DNA of 64,000 nucleotides from Chloroflexota bacterium (GTDB lineage: Bacteria; Chloroflexota; Anaerolineae; Aggregatilineales; Phototrophicaceae). Below, piece after piece: positions 26,984 to 35,353 of the stretch (within the stretch, counting starts at the first letter, position 1; each line of letters begins with the position of its first letter). The notes beneath the pieces were generated by a model that saw only the letters and a program-made list of their open reading frames with translations, was not told the origin of the DNA and did no database searches. The translations under genes and the position numbers were made by a program. Location of the stretch: NCBI GenBank assembly GCA_013388745.1, contig JACAER010000056.1, positions 1 to 64,000 on the forward strand. The letters run 5' to 3'.

Positions 26984-27901
26984 GTGAGCAGTAAAGTGGA
27001 GAGCGGCAGTCTGCCGCTGGCGGCAGAACGGGATACGCGCGTTTGGAAAATCTGGCTGGCGCTGCTGGCCGTTTACGTCATCTGGGGATCGACATATCTG
27101 GCGATTCGCGTCGCCGTCGAAACCTTCCCGCCCTTCATGATGACCAGCATCCGCTACTTTTTCGCGGGTGGGGCGCTGCTGCTGTTTTTGCTGCTGCGCG
27201 GCGCGCCGCTGCCGTCGCGGGTAGAATGGCGCAACGGTTTGCTGACAGGCGGGCTGATGCTGGGCGTGGGCACGGGCGGCATTGCCTTCGCCGAACAGCA
27301 GGGTGTGGCCTCTGGGCTGGCGGCGCTGGCGGTGGCCGCTGTGCCGCTGTGGGCTTCGCTGTTCGCCGGGCTGTGGGGGCATTGGCCCAGCAAACGCGAA
27401 TGGGGCGGCGTCCTGATTGGCTTGATTGGCGTGGCGATTCTCAATATGGAACACAGTATGCAGTCCACGCCCATTGGCGCGCTGGCGGCGATCGTGGGGC
27501 CGATGGGCTGGGCGTTAGGGTCGATCTGGGGGCGGCAGTTGAAGCTGCCGGGCGGGCTGATGACCACCGCCGTGCAAATGATGGGCGGCTGTCTGACGCT
27601 GGCCGTGATCACGGTGCTGTTCGGCGAACGGCTGACGGCGATGCCCAGCGGGCCTTCGATCCTGGCGCTGGTGTATCTGGTGACGTTCGGGGCGCTGGTG
27701 GCCTTCAGCGCCTATACTTATCTGCTGGAACATGTGCGCCCGGCGCTGGCGACCAGCTATGCTTATGTCAACCCGCTGGTGGCCGTGTTTCTGGGCGTGC
27801 TGCTGGCCAACGAACAGATGACGCTGTATGGCATGGTGGCGATGGGCGTGATTCTGGCGGGCGTGGCGCTGCTGGCCCTCGGCAAAACGCGCGCGCATTA
27901 A
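26984..27901 (+). CDS. EamA/DMT-family transporter
   Basis: A 305-residue inner-membrane protein with ten hydrophobic segments in two EamA repeats (about 25-150 and 165-300). Family motifs are VYVIWGSTYLAIRVAVETFPPF in the first repeat and ATSYAYVNPLVAVFLGVLLANEQ in the second. It resembles YedA-like drug/metabolite exporters. The start is a GTG at 26984. Substrate unknown; amino acid or metabolite efflux is the common role. Confidence 0.88.
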   Translation: MSSKVESGSLPLAAERDTRVWKIWLALLAVYVIWGSTYLAIRVAVETFPPFMMTSIRYFFAGGALLLFLLLRGAPLPSRVEWRNGLLTGGLMLGVGTGGIAFAEQQGVASGLAALAVAAVPLWASLFAGLWGHWPSKREWGGVLIGLIGVAILNMEHSMQSTPIGALAAIVGPMGWALGSIWGRQLKLPGGLMTTAVQMMGGCLTLAVITVLFGERLTAMPSGPSILALVYLVTFGALVAFSAYTYLLEHVRPALATSYAYVNPLVAVFLGVLLANEQMTLYGMVAMGVILAGVALLALGKTRAH

Positions 27902-28119
27902 GATGCGGGCATAGGTCAGGGGGCGGTCGGCAGGCGGCCGCCCCCTGCCGGCGCTGCATTGGCGCCACGCTTGCCAACAACGTTTGAGTGTCTTTCTTCG
28001 CTTCCTTTCACCCCTGCACTCATTGATTTAGGCCGCCTACGGGCAAAGCCGGCGGCGGAATGCGCTGCGCGGTATAATCGAACCGCTGTTTAATTGATGA
28101 GACTTTCGGGAGCATTTTT

Positions 28120-28896
28120 ATGGAATACGCGCATATTTTGATCGAAGTGCCGACGGCAGGCGTGGGGCTGATTCGCTTCAACCGCCCGAAAGCACTCAAC
28201 GCGCTGAACAGCCAACTGGTGCAGGAGATGTTCGACGCGCTGACAGCCTTCGACGGTGACGACACCATCGGCTGCATGATTGTCACCGGAAACGAAAAGG
28301 CGTTCGCGGCGGGCGCGGACATCAAAGAGATGGCCGAGACGACTTATGTGGAGATGTTCACCAGCGACAACCTGACCGACTGGTCGGCGTTTAACAAGAT
28401 CGGCAAGCCGGTGATCGCAGCGGTTTCTGGCTATGCCTTTGGCGGCGGCTGCGAGATCGCGATGATGTGCGACATGATCGTGGCGTCGGAGACGGCGGTT
28501 TTCGGGCAGCCAGAGATCAATCTGGGCATTATTCCCGGCGGCGGCGGCACGCAGCGTTTGATCCGCGCGGTGGGCAAAGCGCTGGCGATGGAAATCATTC
28601 TGGCTGACCGGCGGCTGACGGCACAGGAAGCGCTGCACTATGGGCTGGTGAACCGCGTCGTGCCCGCTGATGTGTATCTGGAAGAAGCCATCAAGCTGGC
28701 GGAAAAAATCGCGTCGCTGTCGCATGTGGCGGTGCGCATGGGTAAGGACGCCATCAACCGTGCTTATGAACTGACTCTGCAAGAGGGGCTGAATTACGAG
28801 AAGCGCAATTTTTACCTGCTGTTCGGCACAGAGGACAAAAAAGAAGGCATGGCGGCGTTTATCGAAAAACGCAAGCCGACATGGCAGCATAAATAA
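28120..28896 (+). CDS. enoyl-CoA hydratase/isomerase (crotonase family)
   Basis: A 258-residue crotonase. Markers are VGLIRFNRPKALNALN, the oxyanion-hole segments AFAAGADIKEM and GYAFGGGCEIAMMCD, the catalytic-glutamate region GQPEINLGIIPGGGGTQRL and the NRVVPADVYLEEA region. Both Glu residues of hydratases are present, so it should hydrate trans-2-enoyl-CoA in fatty-acid or amino-acid breakdown. A TATAAT lies at 28073-28078. The unknown gene downstream is 9 bases away. Confidence 0.9.
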   Translation: MEYAHILIEVPTAGVGLIRFNRPKALNALNSQLVQEMFDALTAFDGDDTIGCMIVTGNEKAFAAGADIKEMAETTYVEMFTSDNLTDWSAFNKIGKPVIAAVSGYAFGGGCEIAMMCDMIVASETAVFGQPEINLGIIPGGGGTQRLIRAVGKALAMEIILADRRLTAQEALHYGLVNRVVPADVYLEEAIKLAEKIASLSHVAVRMGKDAINRAYELTLQEGLNYEKRNFYLLFGTEDKKEGMAAFIEKRKPTWQHK

Positions 28897-28905
28897 CACA
28901 CGGCG

Positions 28906-29511
28906 ATGAAAGAAACTCTCATCCTGTACAGCGGCGGGCTGCGCGGGCAGTTGAGCTTGTGCCCGCCGCTGTATACCTTTCTTAAGACGCTGCGCGCGGA
29001 ATTCGGCGTGGCGCAGGCGCATGATGAACGGCGCACGCTGCTGGTGGATGTGGGTGAAGCGTGCGCGACGGAGGTCTGGCACTGCGCGGCCACCGGCGGG
29101 CGTTCGACGCTCATCGTGCTGGATGCCATGGGCTATCACGCGGCCAATGTGGCCGGCTATCTGACTGCCGAAGCGCGCGCACAATTAGACGGCGTGGTGA
29201 AGCTGGCGCTGGTGGATGCACAGCCGGTCGTACAGGATGATCTCTGTTTTGCGCGCGATGCACACACACATGATGGCTTAACGGTTGTGCTGACCCCCGC
29301 GTCGGTGACAGAAATACACGAGCAGAGTCTGCGGCTGGCGCGCGCCGGCGCGGGCCAAGTGGGTGTAGCGCATCTCAGCAAAACGGGCGCGCTGGTGGCC
29401 GCCAAAGTGCTCGCGCTGCCGCCCAGAACGCCGCCCGACGCCACGATTGCCGGCGTGGTCGATTTTGTGGAAAGCGAGGCGCGCTATTTCCGCAAAAAGC
29501 GCGGCGAATGA
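28906..29511 (+). CDS. protein of unknown function
   Basis: A 201-residue soluble alpha/beta protein that follows the enoyl-CoA hydratase by 9 bases. It starts MKETLILYSGGLRGQLSLCPP, and contains TLLVDVGEACATEVW and STLIVLDAMGYHAANVAGYL. The LILYSGG start resembles metallophosphatase or UshA-like openings, but the following metal-binding motifs are not evident, so I assign nothing. A possible redox role for CATE and LSLCPP cysteines cannot be shown. Confidence 0.55.
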   Translation: MKETLILYSGGLRGQLSLCPPLYTFLKTLRAEFGVAQAHDERRTLLVDVGEACATEVWHCAATGGRSTLIVLDAMGYHAANVAGYLTAEARAQLDGVVKLALVDAQPVVQDDLCFARDAHTHDGLTVVLTPASVTEIHEQSLRLARAGAGQVGVAHLSKTGALVAAKVLALPPRTPPDATIAGVVDFVESEARYFRKKRGE

Positions 29512-29764
29512 TGCTATCAGCTTAGACTGCGTAAGTTCTCATTTTCACAAAGCACAATTTGACATACAATCATCGTGGCGCTGACCTACATTAAGCTCCC
29601 GTGACAGGTTTCACAATCCGCTTGCAAATGCACCAGCAGGCGGGTAAAATTCGCCGGGTGCCTTGTGCCTTTTGTAACAACAGCGTTCTGGAAAACTGGC
29701 ATTTCCCTTTCTAACGGGTTATAGTCCTTTCGTGGGTATGCCCGCAGTTTTGTGAGTGGGGTTT

Positions 29765-30979
29765 ATGAACCGTTCCTCGTCCGGTATCAATATTGTCCCT
29801 ATCCTCATCGTGGCCGTTGTGTGTATCGGCGGTGGTCTGTTGATCTCGACGCTCACGCCGACCTTGTTCCCTGTGCAGGCATCGAGCCAGGCGCAGCAGA
29901 TTGACACGTTGTTCCAACTGATGCTGGCGATTGGCGGCGGCTTGTTCTTGCTGGTGCAAGGCCTCATTTACTACGCAGCCTTCCGCTTCCGTGTGAAAGA
30001 TGAAAATGATCGCAGCGATGGCCCGCCGATTCACGGCAACAACACGCTGGAAATTGTGTGGACGGCGATTCCGGCGGTGGTGGTGGTGATTCTGGTGATC
30101 TACAGCTACAGTGTGTGGGTGTCGATCGAAACACCGCAGCAAAACGAAACGACGGTGGAAGTCGTGGGCCGGCGTTTTGCCTGGACATTCACCTATACGG
30201 CGGAAGACATTATTGACCCGCAGACCAATGCGCCGGTGCGCTTCAACGATCCCAACCTCTATACCTATGTCAACGAAGCGCTGCGGCTGCAAATGACCGC
30301 GACGGATGTGAATCACGCCTTCTGGGTGCCGCAGATGCGCATCAAGCAGGATTTGCTGGTGGGGCGCATCACCGAAATGCGTTTTACGCCCATTTTGAGC
30401 ACCGACACCAACGGCGACGGGATTTATGAAATGGCCGAAGCCTTCCCGCTGCGCTGCGCGGAACTGTGCGGCGACGGGCACGGGGCGATGGGGCTGGTCT
30501 CGCATGTGTACGTCTTCGGCTCGCGCGAGGAATATGACAACTGGTTCGCGCAGCGGGTGAATCTGGTGCTGAACCCGCCGGAAGACCCGGTGGCGCGCGG
30601 CGCGCAAATTCTGCCGACCTATCCCTGCTCCGGCTGCCATGTGCTGACCTCGCTGGGCTGGACAGGGCAAAGCGGCCCTAATCTGAACGGCATCGGCGAC
30701 CGCGCCAGCCGGCGTGTGGCCGGCGATTCTGCCGAAGAATACATTGTGCATTCGATACGCCATCCGCTGCGTTATCTTGTGCCGGGCTACGCTGGGATTA
30801 TGCCGCAGTTCATCGAAGATGATCCAAGCAACGCCAACTATATGTCCGACGCCGATTTGATCGCCATTACCGCGTATCTGTGTACACAGACGGCCAGCGG
30901 CGACTCGGCCTGCGACATCAGCACGATTGAAGAAGCCGCCGCCGAAGAAGTGACAACCAGCGGCATGGCATCCCAATAA
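29765..30979 (+). CDS. coxB: cytochrome c oxidase subunit II with fused cytochrome c (caa3 type)
   Basis: A 404-residue subunit II. Two membrane segments (about 8-30 and 55-77) precede the cupredoxin CuA domain, whose ligands lie in VNHAFWVPQMRIK and CAELCGDGHGAM (two Cys, His, Met). A cytochrome c domain follows with the haem motif CSGCH (in YPCSGCHVLTSLG) and a distal GIMPQF methionine. It accepts electrons from soluble donors and passes them to subunit I. The start at 29765 has GAGTGGGG upstream; a GTG three codons earlier is less likely. It is the first gene of the oxidase operon. Confidence 0.93.
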   Translation: MNRSSSGINIVPILIVAVVCIGGGLLISTLTPTLFPVQASSQAQQIDTLFQLMLAIGGGLFLLVQGLIYYAAFRFRVKDENDRSDGPPIHGNNTLEIVWTAIPAVVVVILVIYSYSVWVSIETPQQNETTVEVVGRRFAWTFTYTAEDIIDPQTNAPVRFNDPNLYTYVNEALRLQMTATDVNHAFWVPQMRIKQDLLVGRITEMRFTPILSTDTNGDGIYEMAEAFPLRCAELCGDGHGAMGLVSHVYVFGSREEYDNWFAQRVNLVLNPPEDPVARGAQILPTYPCSGCHVLTSLGWTGQSGPNLNGIGDRASRRVAGDSAEEYIVHSIRHPLRYLVPGYAGIMPQFIEDDPSNANYMSDADLIAITAYLCTQTASGDSACDISTIEEAAAEEVTTSGMASQ

Positions 30980-31076
30980 GGGGCGCTTTCTCTGGGGATG
31001 GGCAAGGGCGCGCGGCGCTGGCCCATCCTGTATTTTGAACACACGTGGTCAGGCTGGAATTGAGCGAGGGATTTTT

Positions 31077-32786
31077 ATGGCGAGTGTAGTATCTCTCCCT
31101 GTCGGGGAACTGCGGAAATCGGACGGCAAGCCGATTATGCTGCGCGATGTGCTGGGCTGGAGCGTCGATCATAAAGTGATCGGTGTCCAGTATGCGCTCA
31201 TCGCGTTGTTCTTCTTCATCATCGGCGGCAGCCTGGCGATGCTGATTCGCTGGGAACTGCTGACGCCGGCGCTGGACCTGATGGCCAACGGCGCGGCCTA
31301 TAACACGCTGTTCAGTATTCACGGCACGGTGATGATCTTCCTGTGGGTGATTCCCATGTCGGCGGCGTTCGGCAACTATGTTGTGCCGCTGCAATTGGGC
31401 GCCAAGGATATGGCCTTCCCCTGGCTGAATGCTTTTGCCTTCTGGCTGATCCCGCCGGCGGGCGTGCTGATGCTGATGGGCTGGTTTGTCGGCCCGGCAG
31501 AGGCCGGCTGGACAAGCTACCCGCCGCTGAGCACGATGTTCAGCCCCGACGGCCAAACGCTGTGGGCGATCTCGATTCACCTGCTCGGCCTGTCGTCGAT
31601 TCTGGGGGCCATCAACTTTATCGTGACGATTGCCAATATGCGCCCGGAAGGCATGGGCTGGTTCCAGATGCCGCTGTTCTGCTGGGCGATTTTGGCGACC
31701 TCCATCATCATCGTGATGGCGACGCCCTTCCTGGCGGGCGGTCTGACGCTGCTGATCCTGGATCGTGTAGCGGGGACGGCGTTCTTTAACCCGGCGGAGG
31801 GCGGCGATGTGCTGCTGTGGCAGAACGTGTTCTGGTTCTACAGCCATCCCGCTGTGTATATCATGGTGCTGCCGGCCTTCGGCATTCTCTCGGATGTGCT
31901 GTCGGTACACGCGCGCAAGCCGATTTTCGGCTACCGTATGATCGCCTTGTCGAGCATTGCGATCGCCGTCGTGGGCTTCACGGTGTGGGCGCATCATATG
32001 TTCACGGCTTTAGCGCCGCAGTTCCGCATCCCCTTCATGATCACCTCGATGATTATCGCCGTGCCCACCGGGATTAAGGTCTTTAGCTGGTTGGGCACGA
32101 TCTGGGGCGGCAAAATCCGCTGGACAAGCGCCATGCTGTTCGGGCTGGGCTTTTTGTCGATGTTCGTGATCGGCGGGATCAGCGGCGTGATGCTGGGCAG
32201 CGTGCCCTTCGACCTGCACGTGCATGATACCTATTTCGTCGTCAGCCACCTGCATTTCGTGCTGTACGGCGGCTCGGTCTTCGGCCTGTACGCCGGCATC
32301 TATCACTGGTATCCCAAAGTGACCGGGCGGATGCTGGACGAACGTATGGGCAAATGGCACTTCGCCCTGACGTATATCGGCTTCTTCTTCACGTTTTTCC
32401 CGATGCATATGGCCGGGCTGGCGGGGATGCCGCGCCGTATCGCCGTGTACGCGCCGGAATTCCAGACGTGGAACGTGGTCATCAGCATCGCCAGCTTCGT
32501 GCTGGGCGTTTCGACCTTCGTTCTGCTGTATAACATGGTGTGGGCGCTGCGCAATGGCAAGGTGGCCGGCCCCAACCCGTGGCGCGCGCTGACGTTGGAA
32601 TGGGCGACTTCTTCGCCGCCGCCGGCGACTAATTTCGTGGGCGACCCCGTGCCGTTCAAAGACCCCTACGGCTATGGCACCAAAGAAGCCGCCGCCTATG
32701 TGGAGGCGGTCGAAGCGCGCTACGGCACGCCCGACGATGTGGCGCAGAGCAGCAAACCCGCGCCCGCCGAAACCGCCGGCGATTAA
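31077..32786 (+). CDS. coxA: cytochrome c oxidase subunit I, A2-type
   Basis: A 569-residue haem-copper oxidase subunit I with 12 membrane helices. Visible ligands are FSIHGTVMIF (low-spin haem His), FYSHPAVYIMVLPAFG (CuB His and cross-linked Tyr), WAHHMFT (two CuB His) and HDTYFVVSHLHFVLYGG (high-spin and low-spin haem His). The helix VI motif is YSHP with no glutamate, which defines the A2 rather than A1 subfamily. The ATG at 31077 has GCGAGGG upstream. It reduces O2 to water and pumps protons. Confidence 0.94.
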   Translation: MASVVSLPVGELRKSDGKPIMLRDVLGWSVDHKVIGVQYALIALFFFIIGGSLAMLIRWELLTPALDLMANGAAYNTLFSIHGTVMIFLWVIPMSAAFGNYVVPLQLGAKDMAFPWLNAFAFWLIPPAGVLMLMGWFVGPAEAGWTSYPPLSTMFSPDGQTLWAISIHLLGLSSILGAINFIVTIANMRPEGMGWFQMPLFCWAILATSIIIVMATPFLAGGLTLLILDRVAGTAFFNPAEGGDVLLWQNVFWFYSHPAVYIMVLPAFGILSDVLSVHARKPIFGYRMIALSSIAIAVVGFTVWAHHMFTALAPQFRIPFMITSMIIAVPTGIKVFSWLGTIWGGKIRWTSAMLFGLGFLSMFVIGGISGVMLGSVPFDLHVHDTYFVVSHLHFVLYGGSVFGLYAGIYHWYPKVTGRMLDERMGKWHFALTYIGFFFTFFPMHMAGLAGMPRRIAVYAPEFQTWNVVISIASFVLGVSTFVLLYNMVWALRNGKVAGPNPWRALTLEWATSSPPPATNFVGDPVPFKDPYGYGTKEAAAYVEAVEARYGTPDDVAQSSKPAPAETAGD

Positions 32787-32815
32787 TGCGCTGCCATTTG
32801 CACGATGTGCGCTTT

Positions 32816-32841
32816 CAGGGGCGACTCATGAGTCGCCCCTG
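32816..32841 (+). terminator. 26-bp perfect palindrome, attenuator or terminator-like, inside the cox operon
   Basis: The palindrome starts CAGGGGCGACTCA and its mirror half follows directly to 32841. It is flanked by CGCTTT and AAAGCG, which extend the stem with a bulge, and followed by TGATTTTTTC. It lies 29 bases after coxA and 73 before the next subunit gene, so it may reduce downstream expression. It may also be a dispersed repetitive element. Confidence 0.6.
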
Positions 32842-32913
32842 GGCAAAGCGTGATTTTTTCAGACGAGTGTTCAGAATCTGTGCCGTGATGGTTGTGTAGT
32901 TGGGTTGTAATGG

Positions 32914-33492
32914 ATGCAGCACGACGTATTGGAACAGGAGTTATCCCGGCAGGAGCGGCTGGCGCTGAAAAACCGCCGCACCGGTATGACCATCTTTCAG
33001 ATTTCGTGGATGATGGTTTTTGTGTGTCTGATCGTGGTTCACTGGCAGATCCGCGCGAACTTCGCCGCATGGCCGCCGGAAGGCATCGCGCGGCTGGGGC
33101 TGGGGCTGCCGACCCTGGCGACCGGGCTGCTGCTGGCGAGCGGCTGGACGGTGCGCGGCGCGCTGCGCCGCGTGCAGCGCGACCAGCCATTTCTGGGGGC
33201 GTGGCGCGCAACGCTGGCGCTGGGGGCGATTTTTGTAGCGATCATGGCGTGGGAATGGCTGAACGCGCCGGTAGCGAGCGGCGCCGATCGGCAGTATGGC
33301 ATGGTGTTCCGCGTCATGACGGCTTTCCATGCCGTTCACGCCCTGGTGATCGGGCTGTATATGTGGCGGGTTGACCGCCGGGCGATTCTGTACGGCTCGC
33401 GCGATTTTTGGGCGGTCGAGGCGGGGGCCAAGTTGTGGTATTTTGTGGTCGCCGCGTGGATAATGTTTTACGTCGTTTTGTATTGGGTCTAG
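32914..33492 (+). CDS. cytochrome c oxidase subunit III-like protein
   Basis: A 192-residue membrane protein with five hydrophobic segments (about 26-45, 59-78, 95-112, 125-150 and 172-190). The segment FRVMTAFHAVHALVIGLYMW matches the conserved GFHxxHVxxG helix of subunit III. It lies between coxA and a second, more conventional subunit III gene (34229-34867), so the operon encodes two CoxC-like proteins. The first may have another role in the complex, such as assembly. Confidence 0.75.
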   Translation: MQHDVLEQELSRQERLALKNRRTGMTIFQISWMMVFVCLIVVHWQIRANFAAWPPEGIARLGLGLPTLATGLLLASGWTVRGALRRVQRDQPFLGAWRATLALGAIFVAIMAWEWLNAPVASGADRQYGMVFRVMTAFHAVHALVIGLYMWRVDRRAILYGSRDFWAVEAGAKLWYFVVAAWIMFYVVLYWV

Positions 33493-33519
33493 CCGGCTCA
33501 ATCAAAGGGGGTAAGGTCG

Positions 33520-34203
33520 ATGAAATATGGGTTAAGCCGCGCTATCCCGATGGGTATTCTGGGCTTTTTGCTGGGGCTGCTGCTGACCATCGGTCTGCGC
33601 GCCTGGCAGGGGCTGGACCCGATCTGGGATGCTGAAGTCGGCATTATTCTGGGAACGCTTATCTCGTCCATTTTGTTTGTGTGGTCGATGGGCGCGTTTG
33701 ACCCGGCGATGAGCGCGCACGGCGAAGCGCATGGCGACGAACACGCCGCCGCCGAACACACGCACCACGCGCCAGAAGAAGATAAGCCAGGCACCATCGT
33801 CACGGGCTATGTGTTTCAGGTCACGACGTGGACGATTATCGTCCTGCTGACAATCGCGGTCTTTGCCTTCTGGCCGGGCGGCTTCACGGTGTTGCAGACC
33901 AACGATGCGCTCGGTTCAACCGCCAGCATCGGCTACCAGACGATCAATCTGTTCGGCACAGATGTGGTGTTCAGCGAGCTAACGCTGTTCCTGCTGCTCG
34001 TCATCTGGACATTGATTTCGCTGGCGCTGGCCGGCGGCGTGATCGGACTGGTGATGTATGCGCTTTCGCGGCAGGTCAAACAGGTGAAAGGCAAAGCCCC
34101 CGACCCGGCGGCGCTGGTGCCCCCTGCTCCCGCGCGCTGGTTGAGTCGTGGGGCGACCTGGCTGTTGAAGCGCCTGCCCGAACCGCCGCAGCCGCGCCGT
34201 TAA
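33520..34203 (+). CDS. unrecognised His-rich membrane protein of the oxidase operon
   Basis: A 227-residue protein with four hydrophobic segments (about 8-29, 40-60, 94-116 and 147-180). Between segments 2 and 3 lies a loop HGEAHGDEHAAAEHTHHAPE with six His and several acidic residues, a likely Cu or Zn site. The C-terminus is basic and proline-rich. It lies between the two subunit III-like genes in a tight operon. I recognise no family. A role in copper delivery or as an accessory subunit is inferred from location and the His-rich loop only. Confidence 0.65.
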   Translation: MKYGLSRAIPMGILGFLLGLLLTIGLRAWQGLDPIWDAEVGIILGTLISSILFVWSMGAFDPAMSAHGEAHGDEHAAAEHTHHAPEEDKPGTIVTGYVFQVTTWTIIVLLTIAVFAFWPGGFTVLQTNDALGSTASIGYQTINLFGTDVVFSELTLFLLLVIWTLISLALAGGVIGLVMYALSRQVKQVKGKAPDPAALVPPAPARWLSRGATWLLKRLPEPPQPRR

Positions 34204-34228
34204 CCCATTGTTGTCGAGGAAAAAGCCA

Positions 34229-34867
34229 ATGAGTGAAGTCAGCATCCAACACACAGACGTTTCTGTCAGTCAAGCCGCCGCGCGCGCCAAAGCCAAAGCG
34301 CTGCGCGTCAGCAATTACAAATTCGCCATGTGGCTGTATCTGGCGTCCGAAGTTGTGATCTTCGGCACGCTGATCGCGGCCTACGCGGTGTTTCGCTATA
34401 ACAATCCCGAAGTTGTCCACGAAGTCCACAAAGAAGCGGGCGTGCTGCTGGTGGCCATCAACACCTTCCTGCTGCTGATGAGCAGTTGGTGTATGGTGAT
34501 GGGGCTGCGCGACATCCAGATGGGCAACCGGCAGGGCTTGATCCGCTGGATCGCGGCGACAGCCGTGCTCGGCACGGTGTTTATCGCCCTTCAGGCGGTG
34601 GAATATTCGGTGTTGAGCGCGGCGGGCGTGCTGATGACCCCCGGCGCAGAATTTCATGCCTTCGCGGCGCATTTTTACCCGCCGACCTTCTTTCACGGTC
34701 TGCATGTGTTCGTCGGCGTGCTGTGGGCGGTCATCTGGGTCATTATCCCGGCGATGCGCGGCAGCTATGGGCCGGGCGATTATCTGGGCGTGGAATTCTT
34801 CGGGCTGTACTGGCACTTTGTCGATGTGGTCTGGATTGTGCTGTTCACAGTAATTTACCTGTGGTAG
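34229..34867 (+). CDS. coxC: cytochrome c oxidase subunit III
   Basis: A 212-residue membrane protein with five to six helices, including NYKFAMWLYLASEVVIFGTL (typical first helix of short CoxC), FFHGLHVFVGVLWAVIWVI (conserved His-Gly-His) and EFFGLYWHFVDVVWIVLF (the GLYWHFVDxVW signature). The start at 34229 has GAGGAAAA upstream; a TTG seven codons earlier is less likely. It stabilises the oxygen-reducing core. The subunit IV gene follows by 8 bases. Confidence 0.94.
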   Translation: MSEVSIQHTDVSVSQAAARAKAKALRVSNYKFAMWLYLASEVVIFGTLIAAYAVFRYNNPEVVHEVHKEAGVLLVAINTFLLLMSSWCMVMGLRDIQMGNRQGLIRWIAATAVLGTVFIALQAVEYSVLSAAGVLMTPGAEFHAFAAHFYPPTFFHGLHVFVGVLWAVIWVIIPAMRGSYGPGDYLGVEFFGLYWHFVDVVWIVLFTVIYLW

Positions 34868-34875
34868 GGGGCGAG

Positions 34876-35223
34876 ATGGACGAGAATAAGCAAACCCATG
34901 CGCAGAGCGAACACGCGCCGAATGATACGGTGCATTTGCCCGGAGGCCGCAGCATTACGCTGCCCGGCGGGATTTACACGTTCGTGTTTGTGATTCTGGC
35001 ACTGCTGACGGTGTTTGAAATCATCGTGGCCGAGCTGCCGGACGGCTTTTTCACGCTCCCGCTGCTGCTGCTGGCTTCGCTGCTGAAAGCCGTGCTGGTG
35101 GTGACGTTCTATATGCATTTGAACACCGATAACCGTATTTTCCGGCTGGTGTTGTTGATTCCGGTGGGCGTGATGCTGCTGTCGGCCATGTGGCTGCTGG
35201 CGGTGCCGCCGGTGGCGTGGTAG
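34876..35223 (+). CDS. cytochrome c oxidase subunit IV (CyoD/CtaF-like)
   Basis: A 115-residue protein with three hydrophobic segments (about 33-53, 57-77 and 87-109). VVTFYMHLNTDNRIFR is the recognisable motif of prokaryotic subunit IV. The N-terminus has several His. It starts 8 bases after coxC and ends the oxidase operon, which is closed by a terminator. It aids assembly of the CuB site in the family. Confidence 0.88.
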   Translation: MDENKQTHAQSEHAPNDTVHLPGGRSITLPGGIYTFVFVILALLTVFEIIVAELPDGFFTLPLLLLASLLKAVLVVTFYMHLNTDNRIFRLVLLIPVGVMLLSAMWLLAVPPVAW

Positions 35224-35251
35224 CGCGCGCCTTGGTGAAAAGTAACAAAAG

Positions 35252-35274
35252 CAGCGCCCAGAGCGCTGTTTTTT
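35252..35274 (+). terminator. Rho-independent terminator of the oxidase operon
   Basis: CAGCGC (35252-35257), loop CCAGA, GCGCTG (35263-35268), then TTTTTT. It lies 29 bases after the subunit IV stop. Confidence 0.85.
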
Positions 35275-35353
35275 GTTGCGCGCGCGGCGCGGATTGAATG
35301 CCCGTGCGCGCTGCGTTATCATAACGCGCAGGCTTAGAAGGGGACAGCTTATT

